A stretch of 36,582 nucleotides of DNA, taken from Protofrankia sp. CiT1. GTDB lineage: Bacteria > Actinomycetota > Actinomycetes > Frankiales > Frankiaceae. The translations under genes and the position numbers were made by a program. How positions within the stretch are numbered: the first letter of the stretch is position 1; the number at the start of each line of letters is the position of its first letter. The DNA is taken from NCBI RefSeq assembly GCF_917627385.1, contig NZ_CAKJTL010000041.1:54191-90772 (forward strand), in the 5' to 3' direction. The notes under the pieces were generated by a model. That model was not told where the DNA came from. It searched no databases and saw only the letters and a program-made list of their open reading frames with translations. Positions 16,958 through 28,765 of this stretch are shown here, in pieces.

Positions 16958-17315
16958 TCAGCTGACCCGGCCAGGATGGAACGTGACAGGTTGTTCCCCC
17001 GCGGAGTGGGCCGCATTCCTGGCGGCGCTCGCTGGGGCGGGCCGGGCGGGTGCTCGGATGTCTGTGCGGCCGGTTCCCATGATCATTGTGGGTATCGGTA
17101 GGGGCGGGTTCGGTTGGACTGCCCGCCGCCGGTCGGATCTCCTTCGTTACAGTTCGTCGGGGTATCCGAGATCGCGGCTGGTTTACGTCAGCCGTGCCGA
17201 TCTTTGGTGCTCCGCGGCCGTGCCATCGAAGATCCTTGCATGGTTGGGGGTGTGCGGTCGTGATTTTTTCATGCGCCCGAGGGCCCGGTGGCCCGGCGGT
17301 ATGGGGGGTGGCTGA
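16958..17315 (+). other. intergenic stretch between divergent DUF4910 and GH26-like genes
   Basis: Open frames cross this stretch on both strands, but their translations look like shadow frames (arginine- and proline-rich, no recognisable domain). It should contain the promoters of both divergent genes. I could not assign boxes with confidence. Confidence 0.5.
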
Positions 17316-18533
17316 GTGCGGCGCCTTGGCCGACAGCGTGTCGGGGCGGCGGGGCCAGCGCGATCGGGACCGCGCCGTGCTCGCTGGGGCCGCCGGCTGC
17401 TGCCCGGCACGGGCATCGTCATCGCCGTGCTTCTCGCGTTGATCGCCTGGCGGCTGACTCCGGTTGGAGCGAACCAGACCGGAGCAGGCCCGCCAGCCCC
17501 ACCGCTGGTGCCCGGCGGCGGTATGGACGGCATTCCCACGGTAGTGGCCACGGCAATGGCCACAGCGGATGCGTCCGTGGGCGCCGCTGCCGTCGGTGAC
17601 GAGACGGCCGCGGCGGGGATACCGCGGGTCGCGCCGGCATCTCATGCGGGGCGCTTCCCAAGTGGCGTGGCCGCCGGGACGCTTGCCGAGGCGGACGCCT
17701 GGGCGGGCTTTCGCGGGCGACCCAACGATGTGGTGGTCACCTACACCGATCGGTCAGGCTGGCGGACAATCGTCCGGCCGTGGATCGGGAACGACCGCGC
17801 CCACTTCGCGGGCTTTTCCGGCACGTGGGTCATCAGCCAGCCGCTGTTCCCGGAGTCCGGACCGGACCGGGGCAACCTGGCGGACTGTGCTGCGGGCGGG
17901 TACGACGGCTACTGGCGCGATTTCGGGCGCTGGCTCGTGGCCGAGGGCCGCGGCAGTTCGTTCGTCCGGCTGGGATGGGAGTTCAACGGCACGCGGTTCG
18001 CGTGGTCCGCGTCCAACCCGGCGTTATGGATCAGGTGCTACCGCAACGCCGCAGCCGCGATCCGCCGGGCCGACCCGCGGGTTCGTCTTGACTGGAACTT
18101 CGGCGCGCACGGATCGGTCGGGACGGTCGACGCGTTCGAGCTGTATCCCGGGGACGCCTACGTCGACGTCATCGGCATTGATATCTACGATCAGTATCCG
18201 CCGAGCGTGGATTCGGCGACTTTTGACGCTCAGTGCGATGGTCTGGACGGGTTATGCCGGGCGATCCGTTTCGCCCGGCTGCACAACAAGCTGTTTTCAG
18301 TGCCGGAGTGGGGCGTGGTGGCGAAGGAGGGAACGAAGGCCGGGGCGCTTGGTCAGGCCGGTGGCGACAACACCCTGTTTGTGGCGAAAATGCACGAGCT
18401 GTTCGTCAGTAATGCCGACATACTCGCCTATGAGGCTTACTCCAACGAGGACCGGGCCGGCGATGTCCGGCCGGCATTGATCAACCCGACGATGAGCCCG
18501 CTGGCTGCCCGCGAGTACCAGCGCCTGTGGTGA
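17316..18533 (+). CDS. membrane-anchored GH26-like glycoside hydrolase
   Basis: The 405-residue protein has a basic N-terminus and a signal anchor (about 31-48), a low-complexity linker to about residue 120, then a (beta/alpha)8 glycosidase domain. RLGWEFNG (218-225, Glu222) and VPEWGV (329-334, Glu331) match the acid/base and nucleophile positions of GH26 mannanase-like enzymes. It should cut or trim a beta-linked glycan outside the membrane. At the end of a polysaccharide locus, such a hydrolase commonly releases or shortens the product. Two rare TTA codons are present (18024-18026 and 18252-18254). Start GTG follows a G-rich stretch. Confidence 0.85.
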   Translation: MRRLGRQRVGAAGPARSGPRRARWGRRLLPGTGIVIAVLLALIAWRLTPVGANQTGAGPPAPPLVPGGGMDGIPTVVATAMATADASVGAAAVGDETAAAGIPRVAPASHAGRFPSGVAAGTLAEADAWAGFRGRPNDVVVTYTDRSGWRTIVRPWIGNDRAHFAGFSGTWVISQPLFPESGPDRGNLADCAAGGYDGYWRDFGRWLVAEGRGSSFVRLGWEFNGTRFAWSASNPALWIRCYRNAAAAIRRADPRVRLDWNFGAHGSVGTVDAFELYPGDAYVDVIGIDIYDQYPPSVDSATFDAQCDGLDGLCRAIRFARLHNKLFSVPEWGVVAKEGTKAGALGQAGGDNTLFVAKMHELFVSNADILAYEAYSNEDRAGDVRPALINPTMSPLAAREYQRLW

Positions 18534-18660
18534 CGCGGTACCCACGGGAGGCAACCTCCGGCCCCGGGAGGGGCTTGCGGGGGCCTGGCGCGGCCGCCGC
18601 CTGCGGGCAGGGACCGGGCCGCACGGCGGGCCGGGGCGCCCGACGCGTAAGGTTGGGCAT

Positions 18661-18691
18661 AACACCTCGCGTGCCGGCGTCGCGGGGTGTT
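18661..18691 (+). terminator. hairpin between the polysaccharide locus and mfd
   Basis: AACACCTCGCG (18661-18671) pairs with CGCGGGGTGTT (18681-18691) over 11 positions with one G-T wobble, around a nine-base loop, followed by TGTGGG. It lies 128 bases after the GH26-like stop and 96 before mfd. The surrounding 253-base gap has no gene. It could end the polysaccharide transcript or fold in the mfd leader. Confidence 0.5.
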
Positions 18692-18786
18692 TGTGGGAGA
18701 TCTCCGGTACGCCGTCGGCGACCGGGTTCGCGACGTCGTGTCCGTCCGTAGATTGCGCCGTTCTTCGAGAGGCTCGGGACGCACCT

Positions 18787-21700
18787 ATGACCCTCGCCCC
18801 GCTGTTGGACGTCCTGACCAGCAGTCCGGGTGCTGATCCGGCCCTGGCCCGAGCGCTTGCCTCGGTCGGTGACCTCCGGCTTGACCTGTCGGCTCCGGCC
18901 GCCCTGCGGCCGTTCGCCGCCGCCGCGCTCGCCACCCGGGGCGGCCGGACGGTGCTGGCGCTGACCGCGACCGACCGGGAAGCGGAGGATCTTGCCGCCG
19001 CGCTGTCGAGCATGATCGACCCGGCCACGGTCGCGGTCTTCCCCAGCTGGGAGACCCTGCCGCACGAACGGTTGTCCCCGCGGGCCGATACGGTCGGGCT
19101 CCGGCTTGCCGTGCTGCGCCGCTTGGCGCACCCGTACAGCACCGGCCTGCCGCCGCTGTCGGTCGTGGTCGCGCCGGTCCGTGCCGTTTTGCAGCCGCAG
19201 GTCGCCGGGCTCGGCGACCTGGAACCGGTGTCGCTGCGGGTCGGTGACAGCGCTGACCCGAGCGGCGTGGTGGAAAAGCTGGTCGGGATCGCCTACCACC
19301 GGGTCGATCTGGTGGAGCGGCGTGGCGAAATCGCGGTCCGTGGCGGCATCCTCGACATTTTCCCGCCCACAGAGGAACATCCGCTACGGGTTGAGTTCTT
19401 CGGCGATGAGGTCGAGGACATCCGGGCGTTCTCCGTGGCGGATCAGCGGGCACTGACCGACACCGCGGACACCGCCGAGGGCGGCCGCCGTCAGCTGTTC
19501 GCGCCGCCATGTCGGGAGCTGCTGCTCACGCCGGAGGTCCGGGCCCGCGCCCGGGAACTGGCGGGCACGCACCCCGAGCTCGTCGACATCCTTGACAAGA
19601 TCGCGGACGGTACTCCGGTGGATGGCATGGAGGCGCTCGCGCCGGTGCTGTCCGACCGGATGGTGCTGATGCTCGACGAACTGCCCGCTGGAACGCACGT
19701 GCTGGTGTGCGACCCGGAACGGATCCGCACCCGCGCCGCCGAGCTGGTGCGGACGAGCCAGGAGTTCCTGGATGCGTCCTGGAGCACGGCGGCGCTCGGC
19801 GGCAGCGCCCCGATCGACCTCAGCGCGGCTGCCTACCGCTCGATCGCGCAGGTCCGTCAGCGTGCCGCCGAGATCGGGCTGCCGTGGTGGTCGGTCAGCC
19901 CGTTCAACGCCGGCGCCTCGGCCGTGGCTTCGGCCACGGCCGCAACCGGTGGCGATCGGTTCGCGGCTGGCGACCGGTCAGAAGGCGTTGCCAGCGAGGA
20001 GGATCTCGACGAGAACTCGGTGGTCTCCAGCCTGCGCCCGGCGACCGCTTACCACGGTGACACCGCGCGCGCGCTCGCGGACATCAAGGGCTGGCTGGCG
20101 GACTCCTGGCGCGTCCTGCTTATCACGGAGGGGCACGGGCCGGCCCAGCGGCTGGTCGAGCTGTTGCGGGACGCTGATCTCGGCGCCCGCCTCAGCGAGG
20201 AGGCCAGGCTGTCCCGCGGTGTCGCCACGGTCACCTGCGGCCAGCTGGGGACCGGCTTCACCAGCGACCTGCTTGGCCTCGCCGTCCTGACCGAGGCGGA
20301 TCTCGCCGGCCAGCGGGGCGTGACCACCAAGGACATGCGCCGGATGCCGCACCGCCGCCGCAAGGGCATCGACCCGCTGGCACTGCGTTCCGGTGACCTG
20401 GTCGTCCACGACGCCCACGGGGTCGGCCGCTACGTCGAGATGGTCACCCGGACCGTTGCCGGCGCGACCCGGGAGTACCTCGTCCTGGAGTACGCCAAGG
20501 GCGACCGCCTCTACGTCCCGACCGACCAGCTCGAACAGGTCACCCGTTATGTCGGTGGCGAGGGCCCGAGCCTTGACCGCATCGGCGGCGCGGACTGGGC
20601 CAAGCGCAAGGGACGCGCCCGCAAGGCCGTCAAGGAGATCGCTGGCGAGCTGATCCGGCTGTACAGCGCACGGATGGCCGCGCCGGGATACGCCTACGGA
20701 CCGGACACCCCGTGGCAGCGGGAGCTGGAGGATGCCTTCCCCTTCCGGGAGACTCCCGACCAGCTTTCGGCCATCGAGGAGGTGAAGGCCGACATGTGTA
20801 AACCCGTCCCCATGGACCGGGTCATCTGCGGCGATGTCGGCTACGGTAAGACGGAGATCGCGGTGCGGGCCGCGTTCAAGGCGGTACAGGACGGCAAACA
20901 GGTTGCCGTTCTCGTCCCCACCACGCTGCTCGTCCAACAGCATTTCCAGACGTTTTCCGAGCGGTATGCGGCATTTCCGGTGACCGTCCGTGCGATGTCG
21001 CGGTTCAATTCCGCGGCCGAGCAGAAGGCCGTGCTGGAAGGACTCGCCAAGGGCGGTGTCGACGTGGTGATCGGGACTCACCGGCTGCTGTCCTCCGCGT
21101 CCCACTTCAAAGATCTAGGCCTGGTGATAATCGACGAGGAACAACGGTTCGGCGTCGAGCACAAGGAATACCTGAAGAAAATGCGGACCGCGGTGGACGT
21201 GCTCACCATGAGCGCCACCCCGATCCCTCGGACGCTGGAGATGTCGATCACCGGGATCCGGGAGCTGTCGACGATTGACACCCCGCCGGAGGAGCGGCAC
21301 CCGGTACTCACCTTTGTCGGCCCGAGTGACAGCCGGCAGGTCACCGCCGCGATCCGGCGTGAGCTGCTGCGGGAGGGCCAGGTCTTCTTCATCCACAACC
21401 GGGTGGAGTCGATTGACAGGGCCGCGGCGAGGCTGCGCGAGCTTGTCCCGGAGGCGCGTATCGCCACGGCCCACGGCCAGATGGGCGAGGACGCCCTCGA
21501 GCAGGTCATGGTCGCGTTCTGGGAAAAGCAGTTCGACGTCCTCGTCTGTACCACGATCGTCGAATCCGGGCTTGACATCTCCAATGCCAACACCCTCATC
21601 GTGGAACGTGCCGACGTGTTCGGCCTCTCCCAGCTGCACCAGTTGCGGGGACGTGTCGGCCGCGGCCGGGAACGCGCTTATGCGTATTTTCTCTACCCGC

Positions 21701-22419
21701 CGGACAAACCACTTACCGAAACCGCGCACGACCGGCTTGTCACCATCGCCCAGCACACCGACCTCGGCGCTGGCATGGCCGTCGCCATGAAGGATCTGGA
21801 AATACGCGGAGCGGGTAACCTGCTCGGCGGTGAACAATCCGGGCATATCGCCTCGGTCGGGTTCGACCTCTATGTGCGGATGGTCGGCGAGGCTGTCGCG
21901 GATTTCAAGGGGACGGCGGTCGAGGAGCTGCCCGACGTCAAGGTGGAGCTCCCGGTGAACGCGAGTCTCCCGCACGACTATGTTCCCAGCGAACGGCTGC
22001 GCCTGGACGCCTACCGACGGCTGGCCGGTGCCGCGGGTGATGACGACATCGCCGAGGTGCGCGCCGAACTGCTCGACCGGTTCGGCGCGCTGCCAGAGCC
22101 CGCGGAGAATCTGCTTGCGGTGGCGTCGCTGCGCGTGCTTGCCCGTCGTTACGGCGTTACCGAGATCACGGTGCAGGGCCGCCAGGTGCGGTTCGCTCCG
22201 CTGGAGCTGCGCGAAAGCCAGGCCATGCGTGTGCAGCGCCTGTACAAGGGGTCCGTGGTCAAGCAGGCGGTGCGCACCATTCTGGTGCCGGCACCGGCGG
22301 AATCCCCGCGGATCGGTGCCCGGCCGTTGCGCGACCGCGCCGTCCTCGTCTGGGCCGCGGGTGTGCTGGATGCGGTCGTCGGTGATTCCGTCGCGGCGGC
22401 CGCCGCCGCGCCCCGCTGA
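18787..22419 (+). CDS. mfd: transcription-repair coupling factor Mfd
   Basis: The 1210-residue product has the complete Mfd plan. It starts with a UvrB-like region, followed by a CarD-type RNA-polymerase interaction domain near residue 535 ([17 protein letters not shown]). The translocase has Walker A GDVGYGKT (682-689) and Walker B DEEQ (783-786), plus the later motif [13 protein letters not shown]-terminal TRCF domain ends the protein. Mfd removes RNA polymerase stalled at lesions and recruits UvrA. The ATG at 18787 gives the normal N-terminus; an in-frame upstream extension to 18691 would begin inside a hairpin. A loosely conserved insert rich in Ala/Gly/Asp occurs near residues 375-415. 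Confidence 0.97.
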   Translation: MTLAPLLDVLTSSPGADPALARALASVGDLRLDLSAPAALRPFAAAALATRGGRTVLALTATDREAEDLAAALSSMIDPATVAVFPSWETLPHERLSPRADTVGLRLAVLRRLAHPYSTGLPPLSVVVAPVRAVLQPQVAGLGDLEPVSLRVGDSADPSGVVEKLVGIAYHRVDLVERRGEIAVRGGILDIFPPTEEHPLRVEFFGDEVEDIRAFSVADQRALTDTADTAEGGRRQLFAPPCRELLLTPEVRARARELAGTHPELVDILDKIADGTPVDGMEALAPVLSDRMVLMLDELPAGTHVLVCDPERIRTRAAELVRTSQEFLDASWSTAALGGSAPIDLSAAAYRSIAQVRQRAAEIGLPWWSVSPFNAGASAVASATAATGGDRFAAGDRSEGVASEEDLDENSVVSSLRPATAYHGDTARALADIKGWLADSWRVLLITEGHGPAQRLVELLRDADLGARLSEEARLSRGVATVTCGQLGTGFTSDLLGLAVLTEADLAGQRGVTTKDMRRMPHRRRKGIDPLALRSGDLVVHDAHGVGRYVEMVTRTVAGATREYLVLEYAKGDRLYVPTDQLEQVTRYVGGEGPSLDRIGGADWAKRKGRARKAVKEIAGELIRLYSARMAAPGYAYGPDTPWQRELEDAFPFRETPDQLSAIEEVKADMCKPVPMDRVICGDVGYGKTEIAVRAAFKAVQDGKQVAVLVPTTLLVQQHFQTFSERYAAFPVTVRAMSRFNSAAEQKAVLEGLAKGGVDVVIGTHRLLSSASHFKDLGLVIIDEEQRFGVEHKEYLKKMRTAVDVLTMSATPIPRTLEMSITGIRELSTIDTPPEERHPVLTFVGPSDSRQVTAAIRRELLREGQVFFIHNRVESIDRAAARLRELVPEARIATAHGQMGEDALEQVMVAFWEKQFDVLVCTTIVESGLDISNANTLIVERADVFGLSQLHQLRGRVGRGRERAYAYFLYPPDKPLTETAHDRLVTIAQHTDLGAGMAVAMKDLEIRGAGNLLGGEQSGHIASVGFDLYVRMVGEAVADFKGTAVEELPDVKVELPVNASLPHDYVPSERLRLDAYRRLAGAAGDDDIAEVRAELLDRFGALPEPAENLLAVASLRVLARRYGVTEITVQGRQVRFAPLELRESQAMRVQRLYKGSVVKQAVRTILVPAPAESPRIGARPLRDRAVLVWAAGVLDAVVGDSVAAAAAAPR

Positions 22420-22498
22420 TTTTTCTCGCGTTGCCGGGCAGGACTTTTCCCGGGGGCGGCGTGTGCGCGGCAGACGGTAAGCCGATACGGTCACAGCC

Positions 22499-23275
22499 GT
22501 GAAGACCCGCTCTGCCGTCCGCCGTGTTCTGGTCAGCGTCGCGCTGGTCGTTGTGACCTCATCCGCCTGTACCACGCACGCGGGGTCTGCCGCGCAGGTA
22601 GGCGACGAGATGATCCAGACATCGACCCTGCGCGGGATCGTCGACCGCGGCATGGCCGCCGTCCAGGCGGTTGGCCCCGCCCAGGACGCGCAGACCGGGC
22701 AGAGCGCCGCGCCGATCGAACGCAGTGATCTTCAGCGGCAGGTGCTCACCGAGCTTGTCCAGACCAGCCTCGCCGAACAGCGGGCCCGCCAGCTCGGGGT
22801 GACGGTCACCGGCCAGGATGTTGACGCCTATTACCAGACCTTCGGGGTGCTGCGGTACGGCAGCGTCGCGGGTTTCGAAAAGGCGGTGGCCCAGAGCGGG
22901 TTCGCTCGTGAGGATCTACAGATGCTGGTCCGCGCCAGGGCTCTTGACCTCGCGCTCGCGGACCGTCTCGCGCCGAACGCCCTCGCCTCCGACACAGCTG
23001 CCCGCGAGGCCTATGATCAGTCCGTCGCCCAGTTCGGCTCCCTCCCACTGAGCTTCGACCAGGCCAAGCCGTTCCTCACTCGGCTGCTCTCCACGGAGCG
23101 GGCCGCGGCCGTGGAAGCGCAGCTCCGCCAGATTTCGCAACGGGTGAACATTTCGATCAATCCCAGGTTCGGTGTCTGGTCGCCATCCCAGCTGACGGTG
23201 CTCGCCGCCGCTGGCTCGGTCGCGACCACCCCCGCGCCGGAGCCGTTGGGCCGGACAGGCGCGATGGCCCAGTGA
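22499..23275 (+). CDS. SurA-N-like lipoprotein
   Basis: The 258-residue protein starts with a signal peptide and a lipobox ending TSSAC (Cys24), so it should be a lipoprotein outside the membrane. The rest is mostly helical and resembles the SurA N-terminal chaperone domain without an obvious parvulin isomerase domain. A GTG start is used. It lies between mfd and mazG, a position occupied by such a lipoprotein in several actinobacteria. A role in folding exported proteins is inference. Confidence 0.8.
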   Translation: MKTRSAVRRVLVSVALVVVTSSACTTHAGSAAQVGDEMIQTSTLRGIVDRGMAAVQAVGPAQDAQTGQSAAPIERSDLQRQVLTELVQTSLAEQRARQLGVTVTGQDVDAYYQTFGVLRYGSVAGFEKAVAQSGFAREDLQMLVRARALDLALADRLAPNALASDTAAREAYDQSVAQFGSLPLSFDQAKPFLTRLLSTERAAAVEAQLRQISQRVNISINPRFGVWSPSQLTVLAAAGSVATTPAPEPLGRTGAMAQ

Positions 23276-23297
23276 GCCGCATGATGGCCCGTCGGTC

Positions 23298-24593
23298 ATG
23301 ACGGCGAGAATCGTCGTCCTTGTGACCAGCCCGCGGGTCGCGCCCGGGTTGTTGGGCGTGGCCGCGTGGGACCTGCTGCGGGCGGCCTCCGCCGTCCACT
23401 GCGGGCTGGCGGCGCATCCGCAGCGCGACGCGCTCGCCGCGGCCGGCGTACCGGTCGAGGTCCTGGCGGGTCCGGATGCGTCCGCCGTTGTCGAGGAGCT
23501 GTGTGGCCGGGCCCGCGCCGACTCGTCCCGGCCGGTGGTGTGGCTGGCCGCCCCGACCGGCGGCCCGGGAGCGGCCGGCGAGGCGGACCTGGTTCGCGAG
23601 CGGGAAACGCTGGCCGCGCTCGAGGCCGCGGCAGGCCCCGGCCTCGCCGTGTCCGTCGTCGAGGGCTCACATGACCTGCGCGGGGCGAAGCTCCTGGACG
23701 CCGTTGCCGTGATGGACCAGCTGCGCTCACCCGGCGGCTGCCCGTGGGACGCGGCGCAGACCCACACCTCGCTTGCGTCCTACCTGCTGGAGGAGGCCTA
23801 CGAGGCGTTCCAGGCAATCGAGGACGGCAACCACGCCGAGCTGCGCGAGGAGCTTGGCGACGTACTCATGCAGGTGCTGTTCCATGCCCGGATCGCCGCC
23901 GAGGGCGACGGCATGGGTGTTCCCGCGGGCGTCAGCGCCCCCGCTGGCAGAGCCGCCGGTGACGGAGCCGCCGGTGACGGAGCTGCCGGTGACGGAGCTG
24001 GGATCGGCGGCCGCGCGATGGCCTGGGACATCGACGACGTGGCCGCTGGGCTCACGGAGAAGCTCGTCCGGCGTCATCCCCATGTCTTCGGATCGGTGAC
24101 GGTGGACGGCCCCGCCGCGGTCGAGACGAACTGGGACATAATCAAGGATGCTGAGAAGGGCCGCCGGTCGGTCACCGAGGGCGTCCCGCTGTCCCAGCCG
24201 TCGCTGGCGCTGGCCGCGAAGCTGCAGAAGCGTGCGGTGAAGGTCGGGGTACCCGAGGACGTTGTGCTCGGCGCGGGTCGGCTGTCGTCGCCGGCCGAGG
24301 TCATCGCCGGGCTGCTCGTTCCGGTGGACCTGCCCGCCGCCGTGGACGTACCCGCCGCCGCGGCGGAGCGGACCGTGGGTGACCTGCTGTTCGCCGCGGT
24401 AGCACTGGCCCGGCAGGCCGGCGTCGATCCGGAGGCGGCGCTGCGGGCCGCTGCCCGCCGGTTCCGGGACACCCTCGCCGCTACCGAGGAGGCCATCCGC
24501 GCCGCCGGTGCGGACCCGCGGGCCGCGGGCGCGGACTCCTGGCGCGCCCACTGGCGGTCCGCGGGCGAGATCCCACCCGGCGCCGCACGCTGA
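23298..24593 (+). CDS. mazG: MazG-type nucleoside triphosphate pyrophosphohydrolase
   Basis: The 431-residue protein has an N-terminal alpha/beta region (about 1-125) followed by a MazG domain starting LLDAVAVMDQLRSPGGCPWD (132-151). The metal-binding acids are visible in EEAYE (165-169) and EELGD (184-188), and a second MazG half continues around 243-340. MazG converts NTPs to NMPs and pyrophosphate and removes aberrant nucleotides. A Gly/Ala/Asp linker (about 219-234) between the two halves is encoded by a 15-bp tandem repeat. No clear ribosome site is seen, and the gene may be coupled to the lipoprotein gene 22 bases upstream. Confidence 0.93.
   Translation: MTARIVVLVTSPRVAPGLLGVAAWDLLRAASAVHCGLAAHPQRDALAAAGVPVEVLAGPDASAVVEELCGRARADSSRPVVWLAAPTGGPGAAGEADLVRERETLAALEAAAGPGLAVSVVEGSHDLRGAKLLDAVAVMDQLRSPGGCPWDAAQTHTSLASYLLEEAYEAFQAIEDGNHAELREELGDVLMQVLFHARIAAEGDGMGVPAGVSAPAGRAAGDGAAGDGAAGDGAGIGGRAMAWDIDDVAAGLTEKLVRRHPHVFGSVTVDGPAAVETNWDIIKDAEKGRRSVTEGVPLSQPSLALAAKLQKRAVKVGVPEDVVLGAGRLSSPAEVIAGLLVPVDLPAAVDVPAAAAERTVGDLLFAAVALARQAGVDPEAALRAAARRFRDTLAATEEAIRAAGADPRAAGADSWRAHWRSAGEIPPGAAR
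23952..23996 (+). repeat. three 15-bp tandem units inside mazG
   Basis: Three near-identical units of GCCGCCGGTGACGGA run from 23952 to 23996, the third with one C to T change, followed by the start of a fourth. They encode repeated AGDGA in the linker between the MazG halves. The unit keeps frame, so copy number could vary without disrupting the gene. Confidence 0.9.
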
Positions 24594-24650
24594 CCGACTC
24601 GGCCAGCGGCCCCTTGCTCGTTCGGGCCCCTGGGCTTCCGGCCGCGCATT

Positions 24651-24700
24651 GTCATCGGTGTTCATCGGTGTTCGTCAGGGTTCGTCGGTGTCCGTCGGTG
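24651..24700 (+). repeat. five 10-bp tandem repeats upstream of sppA
   Basis: Five consecutive units with consensus TTCGTCGGTG lie at 24651-24700: GTCATCGGTG, TTCATCGGTG, TTCGTCAGGG, TTCGTCGGTG, TCCGTCGGTG. The period is about one helical turn, so each unit shows the same face of the DNA. The block lies between mazG and sppA, about 100 bases before the sppA start. Confidence 0.85.
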
Positions 24701-24802
24701 AAAGGCGGGTCATGCTCAGAAAACAGGATGATGGTCGCTGTTGGTGATGCATCGGACCGATGCGGGCGGAACGGGGCGGACTGTCGCGCGTAGCCTCGTT
24801 CC

Positions 24803-26752
24803 ATGGCAGAAGGCACTCCGCGACAGGCGCTGGCAAGCATCCACCGCCTGTACGCACGACGGTTCGAGCCGATCGTCCTTGAGCTTGATCTGACCGTCGA
24901 TCCGCTCGAGGGGATACCCGCCGACCCGCTGGCCGCGGCGTTGGCGCGCCGCCAGCCAACGTTGCGCGCCATGGTGGACGGACTGCGCCGGGCGGGTTCG
25001 GATGACCGCGCGTCCACGCTCATCGCGCGGATCGCTCCCTGCGGGATGCCGCTTGCGCGCGCCCAGGAGATCCGTGACGCGGTGCTCGCCTTTCGCGCGG
25101 CCGGTGGCAGGGCCTTTGCCTATGCGGACGCGTTCGGCGAGTTCGGCGGCGGGACGATCCCGTACTACCTCGCGTCCGCCTTCGACGAGATCTGGCTCGC
25201 GCCGCCGGGGGAGCTGGGCGCTACCGGCGTGGCGCTGGAAACGCCGTTCCTGCGCGACGCCCTGGACCGGCTCGGGATAGAGATCCAGGCCGGCCAGCGC
25301 CACGAGTACAAGAATGCCGTCAACACGTTCGTCGAGCGTGATTTCACCGACGCGCATCGTGAGGCGAGCGGCCGGATCGTCACCTCCAGCCTGTCTATGA
25401 TCATTGATGGCATCGCCACTGGGCGCGCCCTGCCGCCGGACCGGGTCCGCGAACTGATCGACAGCGCGCCGCTGTCCGGTGCGCAGGCCCGGGAGGCGGG
25501 CCTCGTCGATCGGCTGGGTTACCGGGACGAGGTGTACGCCGCGGCCAAGACCCACGCCCGCCAGGTCGGGACCGGCGCCGCGCCCAGTCCGGGTCCCAGC
25601 ACTGCCGAGAGCGGTGCTGCCGAGAGCGGTGCTGCCGAGAGCGGTGCTGACCGGGACGACGGCGTGACGCTCCAGTACCTGTCCCATTACCGCCGCGTGT
25701 CGCTGCGGCGGGAGGCCTCCCGGCCGCGCGTCCCCGCGCTCGGCGCGGCGCGCTCCGAGCGGCGCCGGGTGATCGCGGTCATCCATGGGACCGGGCCGGT
25801 GGTCCTCGGCCATCCGGGCCGGTCGCCGCTGGCGGGTCCCGTCATGACGGCCGACGCGCTCACCGCGGCTTTCCGCGCCGCCGGCCGGGACGACGATGTC
25901 GCTGCGGCCGTGTTTCGCGTCGACAGCCCCGGCGGCTCGTATGTGGCTTCCGACCTGATTCGCCGGGAGGTTGAACGGTTCCAGGCGACCGGCCGTCCGG
26001 TCGTGGTGTCGATGGGTTCGGTTGCCGCGTCCGGTGGGTACTTCGTCGCGCTTGGCGCGGACGTGATTGTGGCGAACCCGGGGACCCTCACCGGTTCGAT
26101 CGGGGTGTTCGGCGGCAAACAGGTCGTCCGTGCGCTCCTGGACAAGGTGGGGGTGCGTTTCGGCGCGGTCGCCGAGGGGGAGAACGCGCTGATGACCTCA
26201 CCGCGGCGCGCGTTCAGTCCGGCCGAGCGGGAGAAGCTGGAGGAGTTCCTCGACCGGGTGTACGACGATTTTGTCACCAAGGTCGCCGCCGGCCGGGGCA
26301 TGTCGTTCCAGGAGGTGCACGAGGTCGCCCGCGGTCGGGTGTGGACCGGCACTGACGCCCGCGAGCGCGGCCTCGTGGACGAACTGGGAGGTTTCTCCCG
26401 CGCCTGCGAGCTGGCCTGGGAGAAGGCCGGCCGGCCAGGGGCGGACACCCCGCGGCTGCGTGTCCTGCCGAGGTCCGGCCTGGTCGACAGGGTGCGCTCG
26501 GCACGGTCGAGCGAGGATGCCGCCGCCGGAGCGGGCGTTATGGGTGGGCTGGGGGCGCGTCCGGCCGGTTCTCTCGTCGGTGGCCTTGCCTCGTCCGCTG
26601 TGTCCGCCGCGGCGGCTGTGTTCGGGGGGCCGGCGTTGTTCGCGGACACGGCGTTCACCGGTGGTTGGGGCCCGCTGGCGGCGGCCGCGGCACGGGCCGG
26701 GCTGCCGCTGGGCGGTCCGCTGCTGATGCCGCCGATCGGCCGGCTCAGCTGA
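24803..26752 (+). CDS. sppA: signal peptide peptidase SppA, 67-kDa type
   Basis: The 649-residue protein has two SppA/ClpP-like domains. The N-terminal half carries the presumed catalytic lysine in HEYKNAVNTF (Lys170); the C-terminal half carries the nucleophile in SVAASGGYF (Ser410), matching the E. coli arrangement. It would degrade cleaved signal peptides in or at the membrane. Unlike E. coli SppA, no N-terminal membrane segment is obvious. A linker around 268-282 is encoded by a 15-bp tandem repeat, and the last 80 residues are low-complexity Ala/Gly-rich. No good ribosome site precedes the ATG. Confidence 0.9.
   Translation: MAEGTPRQALASIHRLYARRFEPIVLELDLTVDPLEGIPADPLAAALARRQPTLRAMVDGLRRAGSDDRASTLIARIAPCGMPLARAQEIRDAVLAFRAAGGRAFAYADAFGEFGGGTIPYYLASAFDEIWLAPPGELGATGVALETPFLRDALDRLGIEIQAGQRHEYKNAVNTFVERDFTDAHREASGRIVTSSLSMIIDGIATGRALPPDRVRELIDSAPLSGAQAREAGLVDRLGYRDEVYAAAKTHARQVGTGAAPSPGPSTAESGAAESGAAESGADRDDGVTLQYLSHYRRVSLRREASRPRVPALGAARSERRRVIAVIHGTGPVVLGHPGRSPLAGPVMTADALTAAFRAAGRDDDVAAAVFRVDSPGGSYVASDLIRREVERFQATGRPVVVSMGSVAASGGYFVALGADVIVANPGTLTGSIGVFGGKQVVRALLDKVGVRFGAVAEGENALMTSPRRAFSPAEREKLEEFLDRVYDDFVTKVAAGRGMSFQEVHEVARGRVWTGTDARERGLVDELGGFSRACELAWEKAGRPGADTPRLRVLPRSGLVDRVRSARSSEDAAAGAGVMGGLGARPAGSLVGGLASSAVSAAAAVFGGPALFADTAFTGGWGPLAAAAARAGLPLGGPLLMPPIGRLS
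25604..25648 (+). repeat. three perfect 15-bp tandem units inside sppA
   Basis: GCCGAGAGCGGTGCT occurs three times in a row without mismatch (25604-25648), encoding AESGA repeats in the linker between the two SppA halves. The same unit length and copy number occur in the neighbouring mazG, with a different sequence. Confidence 0.92.
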
Positions 26753-28354
<1,602 letters not shown>

Positions 28355-28355
<1 letters not shown>

Positions 28356-28765
28356 TGCCAGAAGCGCGCCGTAGCGCCTTGACCACCCGTATGACCCTGC
28401 TGGTGGTGGTGATCTGCGTGCTCATACTGACCCTCGCCTATCCGTTGCGGCTGTATCTCCAGCAGCAGAGCCAGCTCAACGAACTGGCCGCGCAAAACGC
28501 TGAGCAGCGCAAACGGGTGGAGGCTCTGAAGACCGCGGTGGCTGGTTACGATGATCCTGAATGGACTCGGGATGAGGCCCGGATGAGGCTGCACTTCACG
28601 CAGCCGGGGGAGAAGGTCTATCTGGCACCGGCTGCGATATCCCCGTCGGCGGCGCCGTCCGCGGGCGCCGCCGCCGCGGGGCAGCCCGCGACGGGTGCGC
28701 GGACCGGCCTTGGCCAGCCGGATTCCCGCCAGCCGACGCAGACCTCCCTGGCTGCGTCACGATGA
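28355..28765 (+). CDS. DivIC/FtsB-family septum formation initiator
   Basis: The 136-residue protein has one membrane segment (about 14-31) followed by a coiled coil (QQQSQLNELAAQN onward, about 36-62) and the conserved segment DPEWTRDEARMRLHF and PGEK. This is the plan of DivIC/FtsB, which joins the FtsL/FtsQ complex at the septum. The C-terminal 45 residues are low-complexity Ala/Gly. Start overlaps the eno stop by one base and its stop overlaps the next start by four bases (ATGA), indicating translational coupling. Confidence 0.92.

Noticed and set aside
16881-17315. Plus-strand 144-codon frame between the DUF4910 and GH26-like genes
   Set aside because: It has low-complexity composition, no ribosome site and includes the tandem 13-bp repeat; it looks non-coding.
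21115-22653. 512-codon minus-strand frame opposite mfd
   Set aside because: It mirrors mfd coding sequence, has shadow-like composition, and no recognisable domain.
24651-24700. CRISPR array in the tandem repeats before sppA
   Set aside because: Units are 10 bp with no spacers, and no cas genes are present.
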